A stretch of 64,000 nt of DNA, from the NCBI RefSeq assembly GCF_003952165.1, contig NZ_RXFT01000020.1:49918-113917 (forward strand), given 5' to 3'. The position numbers and the translations under genes are program-made. Source of the stretch: Variovorax guangxiensis. Lineage in GTDB: Bacteria > Pseudomonadota > Gammaproteobacteria > Burkholderiales > Burkholderiaceae_C. A model generated the notes under the pieces. The model made no database searches. It was not told where the DNA came from and saw nothing but the letters and a program-made list of their open reading frames with translations. Of this stretch, positions 1-9,118 are shown in pieces (position 1 is the first letter of the stretch; each line of letters starts with the position of its first letter).

Positions 1-1053
1 AACACCCGATTTCTCAGCCCGTCCGAAGCCGCAAGGCGGCTCGGCGTGTCAGCCAAGGCCCTGCGGCTCTACGAGCAGCGTGGTCTGGTGGAGCCCGAGC
101 GGACCGCTGCAGGCTGGCGTGTCTATGGCCCTGAGCAGATGGCCCGTGCCGCCGAAATCGTCGCGCTTCGAGCGCTCGGCTTCAGCCTTGCTCAGGTGGG
201 GCGAGTGTTGCAAGGCGACCCGCAGGGGCTGGAGCAGACATTGGCGGCTCATCAAGCGGCGTTGGAGGCGCAGTTGCATGGGCTGTCAGGTGCGGTCGAG
301 AAAATCCGCAGCCTGCGAAGCGACCTGTTGCAAGGCCGGACCCCGACCGTCGATCAACTTGCGGAGCTGCGTGCTCCGGCTCCCGAGGTCCGCGCCGCAT
401 TCGAGCTCCCCTGGCCCTGGGGCGGCGAGCCTTTCGAACTGCGCGACATCCGTGCGCTGAACTACATCATCGGCCCGCTGGGCAGCGGCAAGACCCGGTT
501 CGCGCACAGCCTTGCGCAGGCGCTGCCAGACGCGGTCTTTCTGGGATTGCAGAGGCTTGAAGAAACCGAAGTGGCCGCGGCAAAGGCAAGACTGCACGCC
601 GACAACCGGCTGAAGTCGAGAGTCAACGAGGCCTTGGCCTGGCTCGCGGAAGACGGTGCCGCGCCATCGGCCGCCTTGTCGGTGCTGCTCTCCGAACTCG
701 AAGCCGAAGGCTCCGCCACACTCATCGTGGACATGATCGAGCAAGGCCTGGACCAGCCCACGCAGGAGGCCCTGATCGCCTGGCTGCGCCGAAGAGCCCC
801 CGGCGCACGGCCGATGTTCATGCTCACCCGCTCCTGCGCGATCCTCGACCTGTCCGCCGTGGGTCCTGACGAAACCATCATTCTTTGTCCCGCCAACCAC
901 AGCCCGCCGATGCAGGTCGCACCGTATTCCGGCGCACCCGGCTACGAAGCGGTCGCCACCTGCCTGGCCTCGCCGGAAGTGCGCGCGCGGACGGCGGGCG
1001 TCATCGCGTGGTTTCCGCCGGGCCGCGTAGAGGCCGCTGCTGCTACGCCCTGA
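1..1053 (+). CDS. MerR-family regulator fused to a P-loop NTPase domain (5' end cut by window)
   Basis: The reading frame is open to base 1, so the true start lies outside the window; an internal GTG at 46 would cut into the DNA-binding domain. Visible residues 5-75 form a MerR winged helix-turn-helix (SPSEAARRLGVSAKALRLYE, then the GWRVY wing). A short coiled region follows. From about residue 155 there is a nucleotide-binding domain with Walker A GPLGSGKT and a Walker B-like strand ATLIVDM. Ordinary MerR proteins end in a small ligand-binding tail, so the C-terminal ATPase is unusual. The last 11 bp overlap the convergent ABC permease gene. The DNA-binding role is well supported; ligand and targets are unknown. 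Confidence 0.8.
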   Translation, partial: NTRFLSPSEAARRLGVSAKALRLYEQRGLVEPERTAAGWRVYGPEQMARAAEIVALRALGFSLAQVGRVLQGDPQGLEQTLAAHQAALEAQLHGLSGAVEKIRSLRSDLLQGRTPTVDQLAELRAPAPEVRAAFELPWPWGGEPFELRDIRALNYIIGPLGSGKTRFAHSLAQALPDAVFLGLQRLEETEVAAAKARLHADNRLKSRVNEALAWLAEDGAAPSAALSVLLSELEAEGSATLIVDMIEQGLDQPTQEALIAWLRRRAPGARPMFMLTRSCAILDLSAVGPDETIILCPANHSPPMQVAPYSGAPGYEAVATCLASPEVRARTAGVIAWFPPGRVEAAAATP

Positions 1054-1870
1054 ACCTCTTTCGCGTCAGCCCCAGCGCAATCCAGAACGCCACCACCGCA
1101 TACACCGCCAGCACCACCGCGTGCACCCACCAGCCGGCGGGCCACTGATCCATGAAGAGCGGCCGCACCAGCGCCACGGCATTCGTCAGCGGCAGCCACG
1201 CGGCCACTGCCTGCACGGCGGCGGGCAACTGCTCCAGCGGAAAGAACACCCCGCTCAGGAACATCATCGGTGTCATGAACAGCGTGAAGTAGTAGGTGAA
1301 GAAGTCGTACCCCTTCGCCAGCGCATTGAAGATCAGCGCGATCGAAGAGAAGGTGATGCCCGCGCCGATCAGCACCATCCACGCGACGATGAGCTTCGGG
1401 CTGTGGCTGATGCCCAGCCCCAGCATCACGAAAAGGATGGCCGTCACGGTGAAGATCGACTTGAACGCCGCCCACAGCATCTCCGCCAGCACGATGTCGT
1501 CCAGGCCCACAGGCGCGTTCATGATGCCGTCCCAGGTCTTCTGCACGTGCATGCGCGAGAAGGCCGAATAGAGCGCCTCGAAGCTGGCCGCGTTCATCGC
1601 GCTCATGCAGATCGATCCGCTCGCGAGAAACAGGATGTACGGAACCTTCACGCCGTCGACCGACACCTGCCCCACCAGCGCGCCCATGCCGTAGCCGAAG
1701 GCCACGAGCCAGATCAGCGGTTCGGCGATGTTGCCGATCAGGCTCGGTATGGCGAGCTTGCGCCACACCAGCAGGTTGCGCAGGAACACGGGCCACCAGC
1801 GCAGCGAGAGCTGGGGCGGGCGCCACGGTGAGGGCGAAGGGGGCGCGATTGTGGTGGTCGTCGTGTTCAT
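1043..1870 (-). CDS. ABC-2 type transporter permease, NodJ-like
   Basis: A 275-aa inner-membrane protein with about six hydrophobic segments and the layout of the NodJ/ABC-2 permease family, which exports lipo-oligosaccharides or drugs. The N-terminal 30 residues are a Thr/Pro-rich cytoplasmic tail. The start lies 2 bp downstream of the stop of the ATPase gene, so the two are translationally coupled and form one exporter. No nodulation genes are nearby, so the substrate is unknown; many NodIJ-like pairs in Burkholderiales are housekeeping or drug exporters. Confidence 0.85.
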   Translation of the reverse strand: MNTTTTTIAPPSPSPWRPPQLSLRWWPVFLRNLLVWRKLAIPSLIGNIAEPLIWLVAFGYGMGALVGQVSVDGVKVPYILFLASGSICMSAMNAASFEALYSAFSRMHVQKTWDGIMNAPVGLDDIVLAEMLWAAFKSIFTVTAILFVMLGLGISHSPKLIVAWMVLIGAGITFSSIALIFNALAKGYDFFTYYFTLFMTPMMFLSGVFFPLEQLPAAVQAVAAWLPLTNAVALVRPLFMDQWPAGWWVHAVVLAVYAVVAFWIALGLTRKRFRA

Positions 1871-1872
1871 GT

Positions 1873-2862
<990 letters not shown>

Positions 2863-2888
2863 CGCTTCAATCGATGGACAATCCACCG

Positions 2889-3251
2889 ATGTCCAGAGCA
2901 ATTTCATGGTGCGTGTTGTGCCTGGCCGCGGTGGCGGCCCAAGCCGTGACGGCGGCTCCCGCCGATGGCAAGCGATGCGAGGAGCTCCATGCGGTCGCGA
3001 ATGCGAGCCCTGGCTTCGTTCCGCGCTACGGCGCCGTCGTGGTCGGCACCGGCCGGGCCCGCCTCTACACCGCGCCCGACGCGGCCTGCGACAGCGGCAA
3101 GTTCCTGATTCCGAAGGACCGCGTCACCGTCTACACGCCGTACAAGGAATGGGTTCAGGTTATGTTCATCCACCCGAAGACCGGCGAGGACACCATGGGC
3201 TGGATGCCCGACAGCCGCCTGAAGACGACGGGCACCATGGGCCCTCGATAA
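2889..3251 (+). CDS. Exported SH3-like domain protein
   Basis: A 120-aa protein with an N-terminal signal peptide (hydrophobic stretch VLCLAAVAAQAVTAA). A single bacterial SH3-like domain covers about residues 45-115, with the motif GRARLYTAPD and ending in GWMPDSRL. Such domains usually bind peptidoglycan or mediate protein contacts in the periplasm. The start could also be the ATG 15 bp upstream at 2874. It is divergent from the exporter operon and sits 88 bp before the lipoprotein gene. No catalytic domain is present. Confidence 0.65.
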   Translation: MSRAISWCVLCLAAVAAQAVTAAPADGKRCEELHAVANASPGFVPRYGAVVVGTGRARLYTAPDAACDSGKFLIPKDRVTVYTPYKEWVQVMFIHPKTGEDTMGWMPDSRLKTTGTMGPR

Positions 3252-3339
3252 CCCGGGTCGGAGCGTGTTCCCGGCGGCCCCACAATCTCTGCTCCATCAA
3301 CGGATGAATGTCTGGCATTGCACGGGGGGAGGCCCAAGG

Positions 3340-4182
3340 ATGCTGCGTTTCTGGTTGGCCCTGGCGGCCTTGCTGCTGCTCGGCGCCTGCGCACCTTTTC
3401 ACCGGCCCTTGGCGGCCGCGGACCGCAACAAGGTCCAGGAAGTCGACGTGCGCGTCGTCGTCGCGCAGGAGAGCTTCATGTTCTCCGCGCAGGCGCCCGG
3501 CGTGAGCGCCGCCACGGGCGGCGGGCTCATCGGCGCGCTCATCGATTCCTCCGTGCAGCAGTCGCGCCAGAAGGACATGAGCGCCGAGGTGCAGTCCATC
3601 GTCGGCCCGCTGCTCGACTACGACTACCGCGCCGAGGCGGCCCGGGCGCTCGAGGCGCAGCTCGGCGAGCCGTCTTCGTTCCCGCTGAAGATCCGCTCCG
3701 CGCGGCTGCTTCCGGCCATGCCCGTCAAGGCCGAGCACGAGGCCCGCATCGCCGCCACGAAGAACGGTCCCGCCTACATGGTGCTGTTGCTGCAGTACGC
3801 GCTGGAGCCCGGCCTGGGCGCCTTCACCACGCGCACCTCGGCCCTGCTCTGGCAGGACGGCAGGAGCGAGCCCAGCTACCGTGCCGCCGCCATCTTCCAG
3901 ACGCCCGTGGGCGGCGTCGCGCGCGCCACCGTCATCCGCCGCCTCACCGCCGATGACGGGCAGGTGCTGCGCGGCATGATGCGCGAGTCGATGACGCAGA
4001 CGCTGCATGCGGTGGCGCTGGACATCGCCGGCGCGCGCTCGGGCGCGGTGAAGACCGCGCGCTTCAACGTCAATGGCTCATGGGTGACGCTGGCCGGCCA
4101 GAGCTTCGACGAGCGGCCGGGCCGCGTGCTGTTCCGCGACCAGGACGGTGCTCTCTACTCGGTCAGGAGCGCCGCGCCATGA
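3340..4182 (+). CDS. Putative outer-membrane lipoprotein, first gene of an overlapping operon
   Basis: A 280-aa protein. The start at 3340 is chosen because GGGGGAGG lies 8 bp upstream and the product begins with a lipoprotein signal peptide ending in LLLLGAC, with Cys17 as the lipidated residue. A glycine-rich hydrophobic stretch (GGGLIGALID) occurs near residue 65. I recognise no domain family. Its stop overlaps the next start by ATGA, so the product is probably made together with the following secreted protein. Function unknown; an envelope location is the only firm inference. Confidence 0.7.
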   Translation: MLRFWLALAALLLLGACAPFHRPLAAADRNKVQEVDVRVVVAQESFMFSAQAPGVSAATGGGLIGALIDSSVQQSRQKDMSAEVQSIVGPLLDYDYRAEAARALEAQLGEPSSFPLKIRSARLLPAMPVKAEHEARIAATKNGPAYMVLLLQYALEPGLGAFTTRTSALLWQDGRSEPSYRAAAIFQTPVGGVARATVIRRLTADDGQVLRGMMRESMTQTLHAVALDIAGARSGAVKTARFNVNGSWVTLAGQSFDERPGRVLFRDQDGALYSVRSAAP

Positions 4183-4871
4183 GGCCGCTGCGCCACGCCT
4201 GGAGGCCGGCCGCTTTCAGCGCCCTGTGCATGCTCGGCGCCACGCCGGGCATCTCGCACGCGCTGACCGAGACCGAGCCGCTTCCCATGGTCTACGAAGC
4301 GGCACCCGAGCCGGCCGAGCGGCCCAACAGCACGCCCGCCCCTGTGCTGCGCGTAGCCAGCGGCTGCACGCTGTATCTGCCGAAGATCGACGACATGCGC
4401 CTGAACAAGGTCAGCGTCGGCAACCTGACGTTGATGCTGCCCACGCTGCACGCCACGCCGGTGAAGGTGCAGTCCATCCGTGCCGGCGGCGATCCGGTCG
4501 AGTGGGCGCGCAGTGCGCTGCAGTCCGCGAGCCGCTACGGCCTGCAGGTGGTGAGCGCCGCGCCGCCCTCGACGGGCGCTGCTGCGAGGCAGGTCACGGC
4601 CGACGTCGCGCTGCGCCTGGCGCATTCGTGGTCGTCGGGCCTCAACCTCGTCTCGCACGTCGTGCTGCAGGCCAGCTACCGCATGCCCGGCGCCGAGCCC
4701 GTGATGCGCCAGTACCACGGCATGGGCACGCGCGCGAACTGGGCCAGCGGCAATGGCGAATTCATGTCGGTGCTCAATCTCGGCATGGAAGAAGCGGTGC
4801 GCGGCATGGTCGCCGACACGGCCGCGCTGTGCGACGGCAAGCCTCTGCCAGATCGGGGGGGCGCGCCATGA
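4179..4871 (+). CDS. Secreted hypothetical protein, second gene of the lipoprotein operon
   Basis: A 230-aa protein with a signal peptide of about 28 residues ending ISHA. Two cysteines remain in the mature protein (ASGCTLYLPKID and ALCDGK), possibly a disulfide. No known domain is recognised. Its ATG overlaps the upstream stop (ATGA) and its own stop overlaps the next ATG in the same way. Composition (conserved-looking VSHVVLQASYRM) suggests a mixed alpha/beta periplasmic domain. It probably works with the lipoprotein encoded before it. Confidence 0.65.
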   Translation: MRPLRHAWRPAAFSALCMLGATPGISHALTETEPLPMVYEAAPEPAERPNSTPAPVLRVASGCTLYLPKIDDMRLNKVSVGNLTLMLPTLHATPVKVQSIRAGGDPVEWARSALQSASRYGLQVVSAAPPSTGAAARQVTADVALRLAHSWSSGLNLVSHVVLQASYRMPGAEPVMRQYHGMGTRANWASGNGEFMSVLNLGMEEAVRGMVADTAALCDGKPLPDRGGAP

Positions 4872-5470
4872 ACACGATTCCGCGGCCGCTGAAAGGCCGG
4901 CTCGAACTCCACTTGACTTGCGGCGCAATGGATGCCGCGCGGATTCCTTTCTTCGTCGAAGTCTGCGAGCAGGTGGGGCTCAAGCCGCTGCTGATCGACC
5001 TCGCCCACGGCCAGCAGAAGCAGCAGCCCATGGCCACCACCTGGCTGCGCGGCGACCTCGCCGAGGCGAAGGCCGAGGCGATGGCGCTCGCGCAGTGGCT
5101 GGCGCGCGCGGGCATGGCCGTGCTGCGCGTGAAGGTCGAGGCCCCCATCCAGGGTCACGAGTGCCTGAGCCGGCCCGACGAGTACTTCGAATGGCACGGC
5201 AAGCTGCGCGTGCACGACGCCTCCGCGTTGCAGCACCTGTGCGAGACGCACGGCGCGCGCCTCTCGCGCAACAGCCTGAAGGACGAGACGGACGTGCGCT
5301 TCGCCACCCTGCGCAGCCGCGAACCGCTGGACGGGTTCAAGGCTCGGGTCGCGGCACTGACCGGCCAGTTGGAGCGCCAGGGCTGGCCGCTGCTGAAGCA
5401 GGAGACGGAGATCTGCCTGCTCGACAGCCGCGAGTCGATGGACGCGGGATGGCTGGAAGCAGCTGCATGA
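4868..5470 (+). CDS. Cytoplasmic hypothetical protein, partner gene of the AbiEii-like protein
   Basis: A 200-aa soluble protein without signal or membrane segments. Notable stretches are LELHLTCGAMDAARIPFF near the N-terminus and CLSRPDEYFEWHGKLRVHD in the middle. I do not recognise the family. It is ATGA-coupled to both neighbours, so its product is likely stoichiometric with the nucleotidyltransferase encoded after it. In classical AbiE systems the gene upstream of AbiEii encodes the AbiEi winged-helix antitoxin. This protein shows no helix-turn-helix that I can see, so an antitoxin role is only a hypothesis. Confidence 0.65.
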   Translation: MNTIPRPLKGRLELHLTCGAMDAARIPFFVEVCEQVGLKPLLIDLAHGQQKQQPMATTWLRGDLAEAKAEAMALAQWLARAGMAVLRVKVEAPIQGHECLSRPDEYFEWHGKLRVHDASALQHLCETHGARLSRNSLKDETDVRFATLRSREPLDGFKARVAALTGQLERQGWPLLKQETEICLLDSRESMDAGWLEAAA

Positions 5471-6477
5471 TGGCCCGTGTGACGCAGACCGGCATCGAGC
5501 GTGAGGCCGAACGCACGGGCGCATCGGTCGAGCAGGTTCGCGAACTCGTCCTGCTGGAAGGTTTCATGCGACGGGCGGCATGGGTCGGCGGCCCCTTCAT
5601 GCTCAAGGGCAGCCTCATCACGCGCCAATACCTGAGCGGGCCGGCGCAGGACAACGAACGCCTGTCGCGCGACATCGACTGGGTGTGCATCGAGCCTTTC
5701 GACCGCGAGCGCAGCGCCCGGCAGCTGAATACGTGGGCGCAGTCCGTGACCACGGTGCATCTCGATGATGGCCTGCACTTCCGTTCGTTCATCGACAACG
5801 CGTTCTGGCGAATGATCGACTACGCGATGGACGACGACTTTCCCACCGTGAGCACCGACATCGACGGCTGTGTGCTCGATGGCGAATCGGAAACGGCTCT
5901 TCACCGCTTTCGGCTGGATGTGAGCTTCAACCTGAAGCTCGACCCTCCGCCTGTCGCGTTGCACTACGTGCCATGCCTCGGAGAGGCGTTCCAGCTGCCG
6001 AGCACCTGCGCGCTCGATCTGCAGATCGCCTGGAAGCTTCACCAGTGCCTGGTGCGGCCGCGCTTCAAGGATCTGCTCGACCTGATGTGGCTGGTGCCGC
6101 ACAACGCCATCGACGCCGATGCCGTCGGCCGTGCTTTGCGCGCTGAGTGCGCTCAGGACAAGGCGGACGCCGGGCGGCTGCGTTACCTGCTGAACGGCGA
6201 CATGCCGCGGCACCCGGTATTTCCGGGCCAACGGGCCGTGAAGACGATGGCGCAAGCCTGGGAATGGTGGCGGCACGGGACTCTGCCCAACAAGGCGGGG
6301 CCGGGGCAGGCGGTGGCGTTCATCGGTGAGCCTGCCAGCACCTGCGTATCGCGGGTCGATGCGTTGCCTGACCGGCTCGAGACGTTTCTCGCTCAACTGC
6401 ACGAGGCCTTGCATGGCCTGGTCGAGACGCTGTTGTCCGAACTGCAGCTACGCCAGGGCGCAGGGTTCAAAGCCTGA
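5467..6477 (+). CDS. AbiEii/AbiGii-type nucleotidyltransferase-like protein
   Basis: A 336-aa protein. Residues 44-72 carry the core of the AbiEii (DUF1814) nucleotidyltransferase fold: a KGS motif, then RLSRDIDW with the DxD metal ligands at Asp69 and Asp71. The conserved helix LQIAWKLHQC...RFKDLLDL lies further on (about residues 180-205). AbiEii toxins transfer nucleotides onto tRNA or other targets and normally pair with AbiEi. Here the upstream partner is a different protein, and two envelope proteins belong to the same operon. ATG at 5467 overlaps the upstream stop; a second in-frame ATG follows at once. The 3' end overlaps the convergent LysR gene by 11 bp. Confidence 0.75.
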   Translation: MMARVTQTGIEREAERTGASVEQVRELVLLEGFMRRAAWVGGPFMLKGSLITRQYLSGPAQDNERLSRDIDWVCIEPFDRERSARQLNTWAQSVTTVHLDDGLHFRSFIDNAFWRMIDYAMDDDFPTVSTDIDGCVLDGESETALHRFRLDVSFNLKLDPPPVALHYVPCLGEAFQLPSTCALDLQIAWKLHQCLVRPRFKDLLDLMWLVPHNAIDADAVGRALRAECAQDKADAGRLRYLLNGDMPRHPVFPGQRAVKTMAQAWEWWRHGTLPNKAGPGQAVAFIGEPASTCVSRVDALPDRLETFLAQLHEALHGLVETLLSELQLRQGAGFKA

Positions 6478-7357
6478 GCCCCTCAAACTCCATCTTCATC
6501 CACTCGATGAACGCCCGAGTGCGCGCCGGCAGCAGCCGCGCATTCGGATAGATCACGCTCACCGGCCGCGGTGGCGGCTCGAAGTCTTCGAGCACCAGCT
6601 TCAGCCGGCCCCGTGCCACGTGCGGCATCACCTGGTACGAGAAGAAGGTGCCGAAGCCCATGCCCGCGGCGCACGATTCGATGGCGGGCGCGAGGTGGTT
6701 GAATTCCAGCCGGTTGTCGGGCGTCACGCTGATCGCCTTGCCGCCCTCGTAGAACTGCCACTGTGCCGGCGCATCGACGCGGCCGCGCACGCACGGGGCG
6801 CCGTTCAGTTCGCGCGGGTGCGTCGGTGTTCCGTGCTGCGCAAGGTAGTCGGGGCTCGCTACCAGCACGCGGCGGATGGTGCCCATGGTCTGGGCGACGA
6901 GCGAGGAATCTTCCAGCGGGCTGATGCGGATTCCCACGTCGATGCCTTCATCCAGCAGGTTCACGGTGCGGTCGTACAGCCGCACGCTGCAGCGCACTTT
7001 TTCGTAGCGCTTCATGAAGCGCACGATGGCAGGTGCCACGTACATGTGGCCGAAGAGCACCGGCGCGGTGATGGTGAGCTGGCCGGCGGGCTCGCGCGCC
7101 TCGGCTTTCAGCGCGAGGTCGGCGGCATCGGCCGCGAGCAGCACCTCGCGTGCGCTCGGCAGGTAGCTGCGCCCCTCCTCGGTGAGCGAGAGGCGGCGCG
7201 TGGTGCGGTGGAACAGGCGCACGCCCAGGTGCGCCTCCAGCGCGGCGAGCGAGCGCACCACCGCGGGCAGCGATGTGCCCAACGCCTCGGCGGCGCGGGT
7301 CAGGCTGCCCTGGTCGGCGATCTGAACGAAGGTCTGCATGGCCTTGAAGCGATCCAT
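6467..7357 (-). CDS. LysR-family transcriptional regulator
   Basis: A 296-aa LysR protein: N-terminal winged helix (MDRFKAMQTFVQIADQGSLT onward, residues 1-60) and a periplasmic-binding-like effector domain. It belongs to the large DsdC/CrgA-like subgroup common in Burkholderiales. It is divergent from the GST/flavoprotein operon across a 115-bp gap and is the likely regulator of that operon and itself. The effector is unknown. Confidence 0.9.
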   Translation of the reverse strand: MDRFKAMQTFVQIADQGSLTRAAEALGTSLPAVVRSLAALEAHLGVRLFHRTTRRLSLTEEGRSYLPSAREVLLAADAADLALKAEAREPAGQLTITAPVLFGHMYVAPAIVRFMKRYEKVRCSVRLYDRTVNLLDEGIDVGIRISPLEDSSLVAQTMGTIRRVLVASPDYLAQHGTPTHPRELNGAPCVRGRVDAPAQWQFYEGGKAISVTPDNRLEFNHLAPAIESCAAGMGFGTFFSYQVMPHVARGRLKLVLEDFEPPPRPVSVIYPNARLLPARTRAFIEWMKMEFEGLRL

Positions 7358-7472
7358 GGGGCGATTAAACCGGAAAACGCAGCAGTCAAATACAGGAAAG
7401 GCTATTCATTCATTCGGTGCAAGAGAGAAGAATCCGGTCCATGCCCCACCTCTTTGCAGAAAAGGAATTGCC

Positions 7473-8129
7473 ATGACCGCCGTCCGTCCCGCCCAGCCCA
7501 TCAAGCTCTACGGCTCCCCCATCTCGGGCCATGTGCATCGCGTGCGCCTGTTTCTCACGATGCTCGGCCTGCCCTTCGAGAGCATCGATCTCGACATGCG
7601 CAAGCGCGAGAACCGCACGCCGGAGTTCCTGGCGCGCAACCCCTTCGGGCAGGTGCCGGTGATCGAGGACGGCGACCTGACGCTGGCCGATTCCAACGCC
7701 ATCCTGGTCTATCTCAATGAGCGCTATTCGCCCGATCCGTCGCGCTGGATGCCGCGCGACGCGGTCGGCGCGGCCCGCGTGCAGCGCTGGTTCTCGGTGG
7801 CGGCCGGTCCGCTGGCCTATGGCCCGGCGGCCGCGCGGATCATGGTGCTGTTCGGACACACGACCGATCCGACCGACACCGTGAAGCGCTCGCACGCGCT
7901 GCTCTCGGTGATGGAAACGCATCTGCAGCAGCTGCCCTTTCTCGCGGGTCCCAATGCGACCCTGGCCGACATCGCGAACTATGCCTATGTGGCGCACGCG
8001 CCCGAAGGCAGCGTTTCGCTCGACGGCTATCCGAAGGTGCGTGACTGGCTGGCGCGCGTGGAAGCACTGCCGGGCTTCGTGCCGATGGTGCGCTCGCGCG
8101 TCGGACTCGCCGCGGAGGCCGGCTCATGA
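7473..8129 (+). CDS. Glutathione S-transferase family protein
   Basis: A 218-aa GST. The thioredoxin-like domain starts KLYGSPISGHVHRVRLFL, with the Ser in the position used by beta/theta-type GSTs, and carries the glutathione-binding ADSNAILVYL segment. An all-helical C-terminal domain follows. The start at 7473 is preceded by AAAGGA. It is ATGA-coupled to the following flavin-type oxidase gene, suggesting a joint detoxification or redox role under the divergent LysR regulator. Confidence 0.85.
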   Translation: MTAVRPAQPIKLYGSPISGHVHRVRLFLTMLGLPFESIDLDMRKRENRTPEFLARNPFGQVPVIEDGDLTLADSNAILVYLNERYSPDPSRWMPRDAVGAARVQRWFSVAAGPLAYGPAAARIMVLFGHTTDPTDTVKRSHALLSVMETHLQQLPFLAGPNATLADIANYAYVAHAPEGSVSLDGYPKVRDWLARVEALPGFVPMVRSRVGLAAEAGS

Positions 8130-9118
8130 TCGCCGCGCCCTTCCATGCCGGCGAGCGCGCGCTGCAGGCGCTGGCGGGTTCGCGCGAGCAGATGGAGGTC
8201 GCCGGCCCGCGCGTCATCCGCGACTACATGCCCGACCAGCATCGCGAGTTCTTCTCGCTGCTGCCGTTTATCGTGGCCGGCAGCCTCGACGCCGATCTGC
8301 AGCCCTGGGCCAGCGTGCTCGCCGGGCCCACCGGCTTCGTGCACTCGCCCGATGCCACGCACCTGCGCGTCGATGCGCTGCCCACGGCGGGCGATCCGCT
8401 CATCGGCCAGCTGAAGCAGGGCGCCACGCTGGGCCTGCTCGGCATCCAGCCTCAGACACGGCGGCGCAACCGCATGAACGGCACGGTGGAGGCGCTCGAT
8501 GAAGCGGGTTTCACCGTCGCGGTGCAGCAGAGTTTCGGCAACTGCCCACGCTATATCCAGGCGCGCGAGCCGGAGTTCGTCGCGCCGCGCGGCGGCGATG
8601 CGGCGCCCGCGCAATGGCTGGACAAGCTGGACCTCGCGGCGCATCGCCTCATCGGCAGCGCCGACACGCTGTTCATCGCCACAGCCTATCCCGACGAAGC
8701 CGCGACGGGTGACGAGGCCGACGCGAGCTCGCACGGTGTCGACGTGTCGCACCGCGGCGGCCGTCCGGGCTTCGTGCGCATCGACGGCGACGACACGCTC
8801 GTGCTGCCGGACTTCAACGGCAACCGCTTCTTCAACACGCTGGGCAACCTCGCCGTGCATCCGCGCGCGGGCCTGCTGTTCGTCGACTTCGACAGCGGCG
8901 ACCTGCTGCACGTGGCGGCCACAGCCGAGATCGTGTGGAACGGCCCCGAGGTCGATGCGTTCGAGGGGGCGGAGCGGCTGGTGCGCTTCCGCGTCACGCA
9001 CGCGCTGCGCCGGCCGGGCGCGCTGCCGCTGCGCTGGGGCGATGCGCAGCTGTCGCCGCACCTCGCGGGCACCGGTCAGTGGAACACGGGGATGCGCCCG
9101 TTGGCCGACGGCCGGTAG
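8126..9118 (+). CDS. Pyridoxamine 5'-phosphate oxidase-like FMN-binding protein
   Basis: A 330-aa protein of the split-barrel flavin-binding (PNPOx-like) family. It contains two related barrel halves (around residues 35-140 and 175-300) with typical segments such as RNRMNGTVEA and LPDFNGNRFFNTLGNLA. These proteins bind FMN or F420-like cofactors and reduce or oxidise small molecules. The start overlaps the GST stop by ATGA. The last 43 bp overlap the convergent P450 gene, an unusually long 3' overlap. Confidence 0.75.
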   Translation: MIAAPFHAGERALQALAGSREQMEVAGPRVIRDYMPDQHREFFSLLPFIVAGSLDADLQPWASVLAGPTGFVHSPDATHLRVDALPTAGDPLIGQLKQGATLGLLGIQPQTRRRNRMNGTVEALDEAGFTVAVQQSFGNCPRYIQAREPEFVAPRGGDAAPAQWLDKLDLAAHRLIGSADTLFIATAYPDEAATGDEADASSHGVDVSHRGGRPGFVRIDGDDTLVLPDFNGNRFFNTLGNLAVHPRAGLLFVDFDSGDLLHVAATAEIVWNGPEVDAFEGAERLVRFRVTHALRRPGALPLRWGDAQLSPHLAGTGQWNTGMRPLADGR

